DNA of 64,000 nt from Romanomermis culicivorax (lineage: Eukaryota; Nematoda; Enoplea; Mermithida; Mermithidae), in assembly GCA_963922205.1 (NCBI GenBank), contig CAWUHX010000134.1:1-64000 (forward strand), given 5' to 3'. Made by a program: the position numbers and the translations under genes. Positions 24,497-35,400 of this stretch are shown here, piece after piece; the first letter of the stretch is position 1; each line of letters starts with the position of its first letter. A model generated the notes under the pieces. The model ran no database searches and was not told the DNA's origin. It worked only from the letters and a program-made list of their open reading frames with translations.

Positions 24497-25896
24497 TGTC
24501 ACGTGCGGCTCAATTTCTCCAACGTCACATGATCCAAATCATGTCAACATTTCATTTTTCTCCATGATTTGTTTACTACTCAATCATTTTTTCGTTTGTT
24601 TTGTTTCTGCACATGCATTTTGTGTTCGTTTTTATATTTTTCATGCATTTTTATGTTTCATTTTTATTGTATTTTATTTCTTTATGCACGCAGGCTACAG
24701 TAGGCCCTTTAGCTATAAAACTTCGGCCAAACGTGCTCCACGAGCGCATGGCTATTTTTGGTGCATTCCATGCACCTCTTATCACAAAAATTAGCGTCAT
24801 TTTTGTTACGCAAAGACGACTAGCTAAGAAGTTTTAGCTAAAGACGCTCATATGCTTAGCATAGGCACTGCAGTCGGCCCCCATGCTAAATGCATGTGAA
24901 CAAAAAATGTCTATGTGCACATAGGCATCTTCTGCATCACGTCTAGCTGCAGAAGTTAGCTTGGATGCTGAGAAACTCTGCCCAAGCTGCAGCTGTAGCC
25001 AAACATGTCCTTAAAAGGACATGTTTCTTTAACTTTTTGTTCATTCCTGACTCACTTTTGGGTTCACCCAAGCTTCCGTTCAGTTGTTCTAACTCCGCGT
25101 CTGCCCCTCCTCAAATTTGCATATTTTTATATACTCGTCTGCATCTGCCGCCTTTATTTGAAATAAATTTGCATAAACTTGCATCACTTACTGCATTCGC
25201 CGCCTATTCTACATACAGTACCTATCGCCCATCCGTGCCATGTTTCCGACCGCCCCGGTTAACAGAAAAATAATCGAGAGTCCCCTCCCGATCACCAACA
25301 CCCATTGCCCAAGAGCCATGTGGATCGCATCCCCATTCCTTGTCCGAAAACCAAAAGTTCCCAGGGACCTGCCGCCCATTTTGTCGAATCCTTTGAGGAA
25401 CAGGACTAGGTGAGTCTTCTCATGGAATTATTGTTATTGTGGGGTATTTTTGGGGAACCCTTCTTAAGTCAGTTTCCCAGGTCTCCCCAGATAGGTAGGG
25501 CTCTCACCTCTCAGGTTTGGGCTAAAAAGGGACTGTCTGGTTCATAATCGGGTCCCACAAATCAGGTAATTTTATGGGTGACCTTGTCCCCACTCTCACT
25601 GAGCAGGACTCAGGGATTGTCACATCTAACCTGGTGGCGTTGTCCATTACCCTACAGCAAGACCCCAGGACAGCACCAGAGAAAGCCATAGGCCTCCCTT
25701 TGGCCACCAGTCGCCGGGTTAGGCCCCCAAATAAATAGGGAGAATGGGGAAATCGCCAGTATCCATCAGGAGTCATAGCCTATTACTCAGTGTAATAGGA
25801 TCAATCTGATATGGTTCACCATCAATGTGGCTGGGAAAACAATGTTCTACCTGATGCGATACCCAAACCTCCCCATCTCCCCTGCTTAACGTGACA
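24497..25896 (+). mobile_element. Solo LTR, copy 1 of a hairpin-rich family (1400 bases)
   Basis: It begins TGTCACGTG and ends TTAACGTGACA, giving mirror termini TGTCAC..GTGACA. ATGC lies on both sides (24493-24496 and 25897-25900), a 4-base target duplication as known for Ty3/gypsy LTRs. A TATA-like TTAAAA sits in the middle of a 26-base palindrome (25001-25026), and AATAAATTTGCATAA near 25162 serves as a polyadenylation signal. The second copy is at 48564. The duplication on both sides argues for a solo LTR and not the 3' LTR of the fossil just upstream. Confidence 0.8.
24760..25026 (+). other. Run of hairpins in LTR copy 1
   Basis: Successive stems: GGTGCAT/ATGCACC, GCGT/ACGC, AGCTAA/TTAGCT, TTAGCAT/ATGCTAA, CTATGTG/CACATAG, CTTCTGCA/TGCAGAAG, AGCTTGG/CCAAGCT, and ATGTCCTT/AAGGACAT around a TATA-like core. 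The same order of stems is present in the other LTR at 48841-49105, several with changed but still paired bases. This points to RNA or DNA structure being kept. Confidence 0.7.
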
Positions 25897-25952
25897 ATGC
25901 CTGTGAAGGTCTTGCCAAAAGGTCGAAGCTTTCCGCCCAAACAAAATTGATA

Positions 25953-26195
25953 GTCTGTTTTTTATAAAATGCTTCCAAATAGAAAAGTGACACAAATCAG
26001 TACTGTTGTCGAAATCGTTTACATAAAGTTATTTTTGTGAAATTTTTCACTTGAAAAATTGCTGAAGGTAAGTTCAGTATGCTTGCAAATTTTCAGTCCT
26101 ACATGTTATTTTGTTTATCAGAAAATCGCGAAAATCTGAAATACTACTTGCTTTCCACTTTTATTATTTGGAAGCATTTTAAGAAAAACAGACTA
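25953..26195. mobile_element. MITE with TA target site (Tc1/mariner-like ends)
   Basis: GTCTGTTTTTTATAAAATGC followed by TTCCAAATA at the left is mirrored by TATTTGGAAGCATTTTAAG and AAAAACAGAC at the right. TA lies at both borders (25951-25952 and 26196-26197). It is 243 bases long with no coding capacity. Related, more worn pieces are at about 16385-16500, 57990-58420, 62090-62280 and 63160-63335. Confidence 0.75.
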
Positions 26196-26197
26196 TA

Positions 26198-28200
26198 GTT
26201 CACTTGCTCCCACTAGAATCTTTTGTTATTTTTGATCTCTAAAAAACTTTAAAATTTCTTGATTCGAAAATACCAGTACATTTTATTGCTCATCGTTTGT
26301 GCCTTTTAAAATTTGTGATCTTATTTTTCAAACATTGCATTTTTGAATTTTTTGCTGTTCGAAAGAGAAAGGTTGAACCACCATCATGAAAGAACAAAAC
26401 GTTACTGACACGAGCTAGATGCTCTACTACAATTGTACTGTGAAAATGGCCAACCTCGCCCACTGAAGCTTCCAAATCGCTTGAGGTGATTTACGTCGAA
26501 TTGGGGAGGAGTATAGTGAGGCATTTTCACAATATTGGAAAGCGTGTGTCATTTTTGAGAAAGATTTGATCCGCAAGTTCAATCGGAAAAGATCCTGTCG
26601 AGAATTCCGGGAGGCATGGCTACAACAGCCGGTAAAATTATGAAAGTTTCAGTTTTGTAGCACTGGTGAGCAGTTGCGTATTTTTGTGTGTGATATTTTT
26701 GGAGGGTGAAGAGGCTTTAGTTTTCATAGTTTAGTAAATCGAAAACCACATGTGTGCTCTAGGCTGAGTCAAACTATTTGGAAAATAGTTTGAGTATTCG
26801 GGTCTGACTCCTAGTTGGGTAAGTTAGTGCATTTCCGAGTTCTGGCATCCGAAAACCTTAAACGATTAAGGGACACATTCCTTGAATTATTGACATAGCA
26901 TTCTATACGAGCCTGTCAATCTCTTGCGTTTGATTATCATTGCATGAAAACCGCCTGACACTCTGTAACGCCCAGATTTAACTATACTTTTTCTTGGTCC
27001 CAGAAACGATTACGATTGCTCACGGTCCACAGGGACGTGGCAACAACGAAATGATAACAACAATACAACAACAATTATAAAATGATTCCACCACAGATTC
27101 TCTACATCCATGCACACGGAATGTAAAACGAATTTGGCATACGAAAAAACAATTTCAAAAATCTGATGGAATCATGCTTTTCTTTGCTTTAAATACTGCT
27201 TCTCTTTGGCCACTTCCTTGGTTCGCCCATTTACAAAATCTTCTCCCACCAATCGTTGCTTCTTGCTTCTTCTGCTTCTGTATACTGTACGCTTGTTTAG
27301 CCACGCCATCCAATGCTTTTCTAGTACCGTATGCTTCCACGCTCCTATTATACTTGCTTCCTTGCTTAGGATGGACTTAACCATGCCTGTGTGCTTCCGT
27401 GTATGCTTCTGAATCTGTTTCTCACGCATATACATGTTTCTGTAGGAACCGCGGCTACTGTTCCACTTGAGACTGGTGTCTGGCTGAAGCTTCTACTTTC
27501 TACTACATGCAGGTGTGTTTACGGTTTTAGGGGAGAATTAATATAGCTGTGAAATGTGTATGTGGATTCTGGGGGCCAGGTGCTGATATGCAAATTAATT
27601 AGAGTGTCTTTAATTGGGTCAATAACCGCTACTGGGGTGTGGCATGATCAAAACAAAACACTTCACATAAATTTACAAGAATGTCAAGATGTGAAATCCA
27701 GACATCCTTGAGACGATAGATTATAAAATGAATTTATATTTAATACTAAATATCACATAGTTTACATTATGTGTTTACAAGTATGCGTTAGCATCTACAT
27801 TACAATTCCCAGGGTCCCAATCTACAGCATTCCACACGCTCATCTTTAACCTTCTGTAAGTTTCGTCAAAACACGCATACAACAGACTTTCTCTTCTCTC
27901 TTGCTCATTTTCCTTTGTCATCTTCTCAGTTATAAAGTCAAATCTCCTGGGGATCAGCAAGAATCTGGGGATCAGCAAGAATCAAATATTCCAATTTTTT
28001 ATGACCAACTCAACTTGATTCTATCGCTTTTGGCCGTGACTCCAACTCAGATTCATACAGATTATACTAACTTCGAGGGAAAACGTGCAACACGTTTTTT
28101 TCAAATTTCTTATTGTAACAGCATGGTGGAACTTTTGGTGATATTTGTTAACGCGATTGGAAAGATTACTGTACATAAGACATTTTGTTCTCATCTTTTT
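26198..28200. other. No gene seen
   Basis: Mixed sequence. A TC-rich stretch at 27180-27370 gives overlapping short frames on both strands that look like composition effects. A 19-base unit (CTGGGGATCAGCAAGAAT) is doubled at about 27948-27985. Nothing recognisable as exon, RNA gene or transposon end was found. Confidence 0.5.
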
Positions 28201-28229
28201 TGACTAAGCTTTACGGACGGACAGCACCG

Positions 28230-28330
28230 TTTTTTTCCTCGAAGATTTTTTCCACATGAGAACCGGACCCAAAATTTTTTTCCTCATTTTCCAAAAATTT
28301 TCCTCATTTTTAAAAACGCTTATAATGTGG
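28230..28330 (-). mobile_element. Half copy of the 'word' repeat, CCTCA type with one CCACA
   Basis: After GGACAGCACCG come T-runs ending in CCTCG, CCACATGAGAACC, CCTCATTTTCC and CCTCATTTTT. Apart from order and strand this matches the arms at 28964-29462. One position has CCACA in place of CCTCA. Confidence 0.6.
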
Positions 28331-28963
28331 CTACGTATGCTTTTTTATGCATTTTAAGAGCATGCCCAAGCATTTTGTTGTATTCGGAGTCAGAAACCTG
28401 CAAAAATGAGGGAAAAATTAAGAAAATTCTGGTTATGTTTGTTAAAAATGAGCTCATGAAGAATATATTGGTGTTCTACAGGAGCAGGTGAAGCACGTTA
28501 ACGATAGAGTTCTCAGGAATTTATCCGCTCTATTGACATTTTGGTGGTTCCGATTAGAATCATCTAATCAGAGCGCCGAAAATTTTTTTTGGATTTTCAC
28601 TTTCTAAAACGCTGGAAAATGAACCTTCACAACGTTGAGAAATAAATAAAAATCAAGCTGATGAACTGTAGTTTGTTCCCCATTCCGGCGCGGTTTTATA
28701 TTCTAAAACGCTGGAAAATATATCTCTCCAACAGATATTTATGAATAGAAGTTCTAAAATCGCAGTCTAGAATGATGTCTTCAATTTCCATCTCCAATAA
28801 ACGCAAAAGTCCAGGTTGCAAACGTTTAAAAACTTCCAAGCATCGAGAAGAAAAATTGAGAGAATTGATGAAAAATGTCAATTTTGGGCGACATAATGGA
28901 CTGTTAACGATTAGAAAATGAAGCGAGCTAACTTGATTGATGGAAACTGTTGAGCATTAATTA

Positions 28964-29462
28964 GTAAGTCGAAGTAGATATGCTAACGGCCGCGCCTGAT
29001 AGAAAGTAGTTAAGATTATACCCATGACCGGCGCGAAGCGCCGGAAAATTTTGAGATTTTGACCCTTTTAAGTCCGCCAAAACGCATCTTTTCGGTTTTG
29101 AATTCCCCAAAATTTTTTCCTCAATGAGAACCATACCCAAAAATTTTTTCCTCATTTCGAAATTTTTTTCCTCAAAACACCCCATTTGAGGAAAAAAAAC
29201 GGTGACGGACAGTGTGTTAGCCCCACCGTTTTTTCCTCAAATGGGGTCTTTTGAGGAAAAAAATTTCTAAATGAGGAAAAAAGTTTTGGGTATGGTTCTC
29301 ATTGTGGAAAAAATTTTGGGGAATTCAAAACTGAAAAGATGCGTTTTGGTGGACTTAGAAGGGTCAAAATCTCAAAATTTTCCGGCGCTTCGCGCGGGTC
29401 ATGGGTATAATCTTAACTATTTTCTATCAGGCGCGGCCGTTAGCATATCTACTTCAACTTAC
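28964..29462. mobile_element. Near-perfect 499-base palindrome element, CCTCA type
   Basis: Two arms of about 235 bases mirror each other from GTAAGTCGAAGTAGATATG and CGGCCGCGCCTGATAGAAA through GGCGCGAAGCGCC to GAGGAAAAAAAACGGTG, around a loop of about 20 bases near 29215. TAATTA borders both ends (28958-28963 and 29463-29468) and occurs once in the uninterrupted partner arm near 31155, so it is the likely target duplication. A few differences between the arms suggest a young insertion or arm-to-arm conversion. It has no coding sequence. Confidence 0.82.
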
Positions 29463-29772
29463 TAATTAAGGCACTTATCCACTTTGGTCCACCTGCCGCA
29501 GCGTCAACCGTTGGCGTCTACAGTAATTGAGCAGCTATCCTCTGTAACATCAATAAAAGCATTAATTCGGGCAGGAATTTACAATACGGTAAGTTCGACT
29601 TTTTACCAAAAACCCCCATTTTTCAATGTTTCAAATCAAAAACTTTAAAAAAATTTTGGAAAAAAGGGCGGAAAACACTAATTTCCAAAAAAAAACTTAA
29701 AAAAAATTTGAAAATTTTTCATGGAAATTACAGTAATCATACCTTTCTACCAACATATATCAAGTTTTTGAC

Positions 29773-29796
29773 TAAGCCTAAGCCTAAGCCTAAGCA
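29773..29796. repeat. Short run of TTAGGC-type hexamers (about 4 units)
   Basis: TAAGCC repeats about four times, equivalent to TTAGGC on the other strand. A similar run is at 61836-61862. TTAGGC is the telomere unit of nematodes, but runs this short are not telomeres and may be chance or insertion marks. Confidence 0.6.
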
Positions 29797-30054
29797 CTTG
29801 AAATGCATAATACAACCTCAAACACAATCAAATCCAAGAAATTTGGTTTATTCTCATTTATATACACGAATAATACGTTTTTATTTGAGACCAAAGATGC
29901 ACCTTTTTGACCTCGCCATTCACCATTCCACTCCGACCGCCCTAACAACCAAACTAATTCTGTACTTTTGAGCAACCACCAACAAGGAAAACACAACTTC
30001 AGGCAATTTTGGTTACTTACCGTATTGTTAAAATCAGCCTTAATTCGTTTACAC

Positions 30055-30165
30055 AACAGCGTTTTTTTTTTGTGCACGGACATTTGTGCCAATTGGCACA
30101 AACGGCCAAAAGAATTTGTGCCAATGGCACAAAAAAATTTTTTTCTACTAGAAACATACTGAAGA
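30055..30165 (-). mobile_element. 'Word' repeat piece, GTGCCA type, reversed
   Basis: TTTTTTTTTTGTGC is followed by TTTGTGCCAATTGGCACAAA, GAATTTGTGCCAATGGCAC and an A/T run. Order is the reverse of the piece at 30703-30890. Both lie inside the big inverted repeat of 28786-31328. Confidence 0.6.
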
Positions 30166-30702
30166 ACTGCGAAAAAGTTTTATGCCGAAAGTTTGATGAA
30201 AAGTTAACGTTTAAAACGCATTAATTTTTTGGAAAAATCGTGCTCCTCAACCTATTTGTCAGCTAAACCATTTCAGTCAGATAAGAAAAAACTGTGCAGG
30301 AAAATATTTCGCGACAACTCCAAAAGAAATGGAATGCTGACAAAATTTAAATAACTCTAGAATTGTTCAGGAAGTTCAAATTGATTCACTTCGACTAACG
30401 ACGAATATGAATTATCGAAAATTAAGTTAAAAATTGTGTAAATTTTCGGCCGAAATATTGTACCATTACCAACGATATCGATTTTTCTATTTGAATCAAT
30501 CAAAAACAAAAAGTAAGAATTTCAGTTTTGAACCCGAATTTGACTGAATTAACGGAGAATATTCAGAATTTCTTCTCATTCATCCATCAGTCATTGACAG
30601 CCTATAAAATGTGCTGCAACGATACTAATACACTGTTCGGAGAGAAATCATTCGCGTTCGGGCGGGTCAAATATAGGAATAGGAAATACTATGTTCATTG
30701 AC

Positions 30703-30890
30703 TCGGCGCGAACCGCCGGAAATTTGTTGTATTTTCAGCCTCTAAAACGTCTAAAAATCAAGGAAATTTAATGTTTGACCAGCCAAAAATTTTGTGCCAA
30801 TTGGCACAAACGCTCAAAATTTTTTGTGCCATTCCAAATTTTTTGTGCCAAAAACCATGTTTTGGCACAAAAAAACCTGTTACACAATCT
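30703..30890 (+). mobile_element. 'Word' repeat piece, GTGCCA type
   Basis: GACTCGGCGCGAACCGCCGG leads to TTTTCAGCCTC, then TTTTGTGCCAATTGGCACAA, TTTTTTGTGCCATTCC, TTTTTTGTGCCAAAAACC and TTTTGGCACAAAAAAACC. Spacing and flanks correspond block by block to the CCACA copy at 2306-2500, with GTGCCA standing wherever that copy has CCACA. Confidence 0.7.
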
Positions 30891-31341
30891 TAGGCTTAGG
30901 GGCGTAGCGATGCGATGTGCCCGAAGGGCGCAGCGCTGCGCTGGCACCCTCGGTGCCTCGGCTCACGCCGCTAGCTCCCCTTCCTTGATGTCTCTGATCT
31001 TTGTCGATTGTTGAATTGGATTGGGGATGCTCGAATGGAAATATGAACAGTAGGTTCGTATTTCTGTTCAACAGGAATCGTTAGCTGTCTTATTGTAGAC
31101 GCCAGCGGTTGACGCTAAGGTACTAGGTGGACCAAACTGGATAAGTACCCTAATTAATGCTTCACAGTTTCTATCAATCAAGTTAGCTCGTTTCATTTTC
31201 TAATCGTTAGCAGTCAATTATGTCGCCCAAAATTGAGATTTCTCATCAATTCTCTCAATTTTTTCTCTCGATGCTTGGAATTTTTTTAACGTTTGCAACC
31301 TGAACTTTTGCGTTTATTGAAGATGGAGGAGTTTTTACAGA

Positions 31342-31482
31342 TGGCGGTGGCCACGCCAAAATTGGCGGTGGCCACGCCGAAACATTTGGCGGTGGCCACG
31401 CCGAAGCATTTGGCGGTGGCCACGCCGAAACATTTGGCGGTGGCCACGCCGAAACATTTGGCGGTGGCCACGCCGAAACATT
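31342..31482. repeat. 24-base minisatellite, about 6 units
   Basis: The unit GCGGTGGCCACGCC plus GAAACATTTG is repeated five times after a shorter first unit (GCCAAAATTG). It is GC-rich among AT-rich neighbours and near-identical between units, so it is young. Each unit contains the self-complementary GTGGCCAC. One frame would give VATPKHLA repeats, but no gene surrounds it. It lies just outside the right arm of the big inverted repeat. Confidence 0.9.
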
Positions 31483-32442
31483 TGGAAGAGCCTCAACAGC
31501 GCTGCGCCCTTTGGTAATTTTTTTGCACCGTGCGAAACAGCTCGTGCAAAAAAACACTGATGATATGTCAGGCCGAGAAAAGCTCAAAAACTCCATTTAT
31601 AGCGCTTTAAAGTTGCACTCGATTTCACCTCGATTGTTAGCTTAATCTCAATAGTAGAAAGTCTATAAATTTTAATGTTTTATTTCGCGAATTTCAGGTT
31701 CCTTGTCGGTCGAGTAAGTTAATTATAGTCTGAGGCTTATCCAAAAATTGATTCATGCGCCTAAGAGACTCGGAATTTATTGGTAACTTTCATTAAATCT
31801 AAAACTTAGAAAAGTGGTGCAGCCTAATGTTTTTGTCTCATGAATAGAAAAACATTTTGTATTATTCCAGCACTCCGAAACCCTTGAAGAACTTGATGAA
31901 AGTTCTCCAAGTGTTTTCAAACTTGAAGAACATCAATGAAAGTAATGATGAGGATAATGACGATGAATGAGTTACAATGATGATGACGATGATCCTAAAT
32001 AACCGTTATTTTGGGAAATGAATGCTGTGATAAAATTTCATTCTTCCTCTGATCCAAACCTAAATTTTTAATTAAAAAGACATCGCCAAGAGTCACAAAA
32101 ATTTGTTCCACATTTGTGGAAAGACCCTAAAAAATTTTTCCACATTCTGGAAACCTTTTACCCACAAATAGGGTCATTTGTCGAAAAAAAGTGCGTAATA
32201 TCCTTTTTGTTACCACACCTATCTTAATTTTTCATTTGTTTTGAAGTCATTTTTCGCATTTCAGGATGAGTTGGTTATTTTCGTCCAAATTTTCTTATTT
32301 TCCTGATATTTTTTCTACTCGTCGTTTTCGTTACCGCGTTAAATACATTTATTGTATTAAAGATGGATGAAGTTTATATCACTAGCTCTACCTCTACTTT
32401 CATTTTTTCCTCTTTCATTTTCGACTGCTTAGCATAGCATGT
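31483..32442. other. Upstream region of MIGA; one worn 'word' repeat (32095-32190)
   Basis: At 32095-32190, TTTGTTCCACATTTGTGGAA, TTTTTCCACATTCTGG and GTCGAAAAAAAGTGCG follow the CCACA-type scaffold. The rest is AT-rich without a recognised promoter element. No 5' untranslated exon of MIGA could be picked out by eye. Confidence 0.45.
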
Positions 32443-32460
32443 ATATATATTTCTTCAGAT
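32443..32460 (+). promoter_or_regulatory. 3' splice site directly before the MIGA start codon
   Basis: TATATATTTCTTCAG ends at 32457 and the ATG begins at 32461, leaving only AT(A) between them. The acceptor joins either an unseen 5' untranslated exon or a trans-spliced leader. Confidence 0.6.
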
Positions 32461-35400
32461 ATGGAATCCAGAGTTCCATCCTTTTTTGATTCAAATCGCT
32501 TTAAAATCGTCGTCACCGTTGGCGCCAGTCTTGCTTTAGCCTACGTTATTAGCAGAATTCTACGTCGGAAACCGTTCGAAGACATACACGCAGAAAATTT
32601 GAACAGAACAAGGTCTAAGCTGAACAATGAAGACCGTAAACCTACGTCAAAGTCTGCAAATGGACATTTACCAAGTAAATTCAATCCAAATGAAAAGTAG
32701 ACCTAATAATTTCAACATCGTATTCCTATTGTTTCGCGTAAATTGAGAAATTCTGGACGAGTTTTTCGGGCGATTCGACCTTGTGTTACATTGACCTACA
32801 GTATGTTAAGTTGGAAATTCGATTAGTTTTACTCTCTGAGTAGCATGACGGTTTTTTTCCAAGTCAAAATCCTCTTAGATACAGTATTTCAATGTATGGA
32901 ATTTTTACTGTTTTTGGCATTTCTCGATCTGAATTCGGGTTTCGAGATATATCTGAGGGAAGACGTGACTCTAGTATACATGTAATTGGGAGAAAGTGAT
33001 ATCGGAACCCCCCCCCCCAGAAATCTTCGGCCATATAGCTTGCCATGGGGTAACCCCCAGGATTTTTCAATCCTATGGCTCGCCATTAGGTGGTCATAGA
33101 GACCCCCATACCTCTGGTCTTAAAAATACTGAAAAATTAAAAAATTTTTGATGAAAAATGTTGATATTGGAACAAAAAATGATCTAAAACGTCAATTTTT
33201 TTGGCGCTTCGCGCCACGAATACATTTTTTAAGGCTTTTTCACCCAAAAATACTATTTTTTGAACCGTTTTTTCGGACTTTTTTGGTGAAAAAATCCATA
33301 AAATTATGGGAAATCAGTTACCCCCGGCCCCAAAAAGTTACCCGCCTGACCTCTCCAGTCCTCGAGGCCCCGTTACATATATGCCTTGTATGCATGTAGC
33401 GAGGCTCTGATGTCTGGCGAATCAAGCAGCCTCTTTGTGGGTGGGGTCATCAATTTCTCGAAATTTTAGGAGGCTCGTGAATGAAAAAATATCGATGTCT
33501 TTGCACAAAAAGTGAGGAAAATGGTTTAAACTGTAAGAATTTTTTTATAAAAAATCTTCAAACTATGTATTCATAGCGCGAGACGCATAAAAAATCGACT
33601 TTTTTGATTGTTTTATGTTCAAAAATGACTATTTCCACCAAAAAATTGACCTTTTCCGGTTTATTTTCAATCAAAATAATGAGGGTTCCTATGGCTAGCC
33701 GTTTCAGTTATGATTGGCAAATCTTGGAAGAGGGTCACTATGCACATGTGGCCGACAATTTCTGGGGGTTCTTATGGCACACCTCCGCCAACTACTTGTG
33801 GAATCTTGCATCAAACGTTAATTATACACACAAGACAATTCTTTATAATAAGCTATGAAAGCTTTTTTCTAATCCAGTACCTACTTTAAACTATTTTAAA
33901 GTACTAAAAAAGAGCTGGAAGAAGCCGGAAAAGTCTTTTTTTGAACACCTTCCCATTAGAGCCATAGAATTTCCCCTCATTTCTGCAGCCACAAATGACC
34001 AACACATTGCATTAGAATCTCAATCAGATCTGCGTACCGTTTTGGAACCTGTAGCTGCTTAAACATGCTCCAACTTAATACAAAGATGCTGATCAATCCT
34101 ACTGACTATGTCATCGACGAGATGCACGAAGTATCAAATGCATCAAAGCTAGATCAAGGAAACTTCACCAGGACTTCGACCCACATTTTCTTCTAATGTA
34201 TTTGGTAAGGCCGCATTCTGTTCTCAGAACCTCATTGGTCGAAGATTTATTCAGGTTCGAAAGAATATTTGGATAAAAGTTCAGGATTAGAAGTATAGTA
34301 AGAAGGTTTTCAACAGAATGCGATGACAGAATTTTAATATCAGCCTCTCAAATGTGCATTCCCCGGCGTATTTAAACAACTTTTTTGAAAAATGATGACC
34401 AAACTTAAAAAATTTGGGTCTAGTGGCTACTAGCTACGTGAAAAATTTTATTTGCTCAGGTATGGTGTTACGTCTTTTCTACGCTTTGGTATTTTGAGAA
34501 TACATGTAACGGGGGCTCGAGGTCTGAGATCGGGCGACTGTTTTGGGCCGGGCGTCATTGATTCCCCAGAATTTTTTTTTTTGGGAGGGAGGATCTTTGA
34601 AGGAAATAAATTTAATTTTTTTACCAAAAAAGTCTGAAAACGGTTCAAATGGTAGTAATTTTGTATGTATTCGTAAAAACCGTAAAAAATGTATTCATGG
34701 CGCGAAGCGTCGAGAATATTGACGTTTTTGACCATTTTTTCTTCAAAAATCGACATTTTTCAGCATTTTTCCGACCAAAAGCATGAGGTTCCTTATTTAC
34801 TATCATATGGCTGTCCGTAGGATTTGAAAATCCTTTGGGTTCGCCCAATGGCTAGCCATATGGCTGACGATTTCTGGTAGGGACGTTCCTATAGCACTTC
34901 CCCCTAAATTACACGTACTATGATTTTGAGTCGCGTCTACACATAGCAGAAATTACTGAAAAAATTTAAAATTTTTAAGTTTGGAATGCTGTAGCTATGC
35001 GAATTTTGAATTTAATGCGAAATAAATGCCTCAGTGACACTCAGCAGCAGCATGTAGAACTATTCAATGTATCTGATTTTCAGGCGTGATTAATTTTTAA
35101 CTTATCGTAGACGAGGTCGAACGTCTCAAAAAGCGTTTCTTAAAACGCAAACAATTGTTTCTTACCACGTGATCACATTTTTTAAATTTTGTTCAACAGT
35201 TTTATGCTTCATTATGTATTACTTTTTAGACCATAAACCGGAATCGTCAACTGCAGTTAGTAAAGCGAAGCCACCGATAGTATCGTTGAACAGAAGAATG
35301 CGAAACTCGTCTTTCAGCAGTACGGCCAGTACGGTGGTGGCCGCAGGGGAACCTAATCACGTGACATTTAAGGAAGCCTTGGTGGAAGAAACGCCCATTT

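Larger units (their letters stand above)
28786..31328. repeat. Large inverted repeat, arms about 235 bases, later interrupted
   Basis: The left arm (28786-28963 plus 29463-29521) contains CCAATAAACGCAAAAGT, GCGACATAATGG and CCACTTTGGTCCACCTG. The right arm (31099-31328) carries the reverse complement in the same order. The left arm is split by a 499-base hairpin element, while the right arm is whole at that point, so the inverted repeat came first. The interior (29522-31098) holds two GTGCCA-type repeat pieces and no gene. Confidence 0.8.

Noticed and set aside
24497-25896. 3' LTR of the Ty3-type fossil just upstream
   Set aside because: ATGC flanks both ends of this unit, and a related unit stands alone at 48564 with its own duplication. 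A solo insertion fits better, though the other reading is not fully excluded.
27155-27435. Overlapping frames on both strands near 27.2-27.4 kb
   Set aside because: They follow a CT-rich stretch and overlap in several frames with no recognisable protein.
31293-31517. Protein with VATPKHLA repeats
   Set aside because: The frame is a by-product of a 24-base minisatellite inside repeat sequence, with no surrounding gene.
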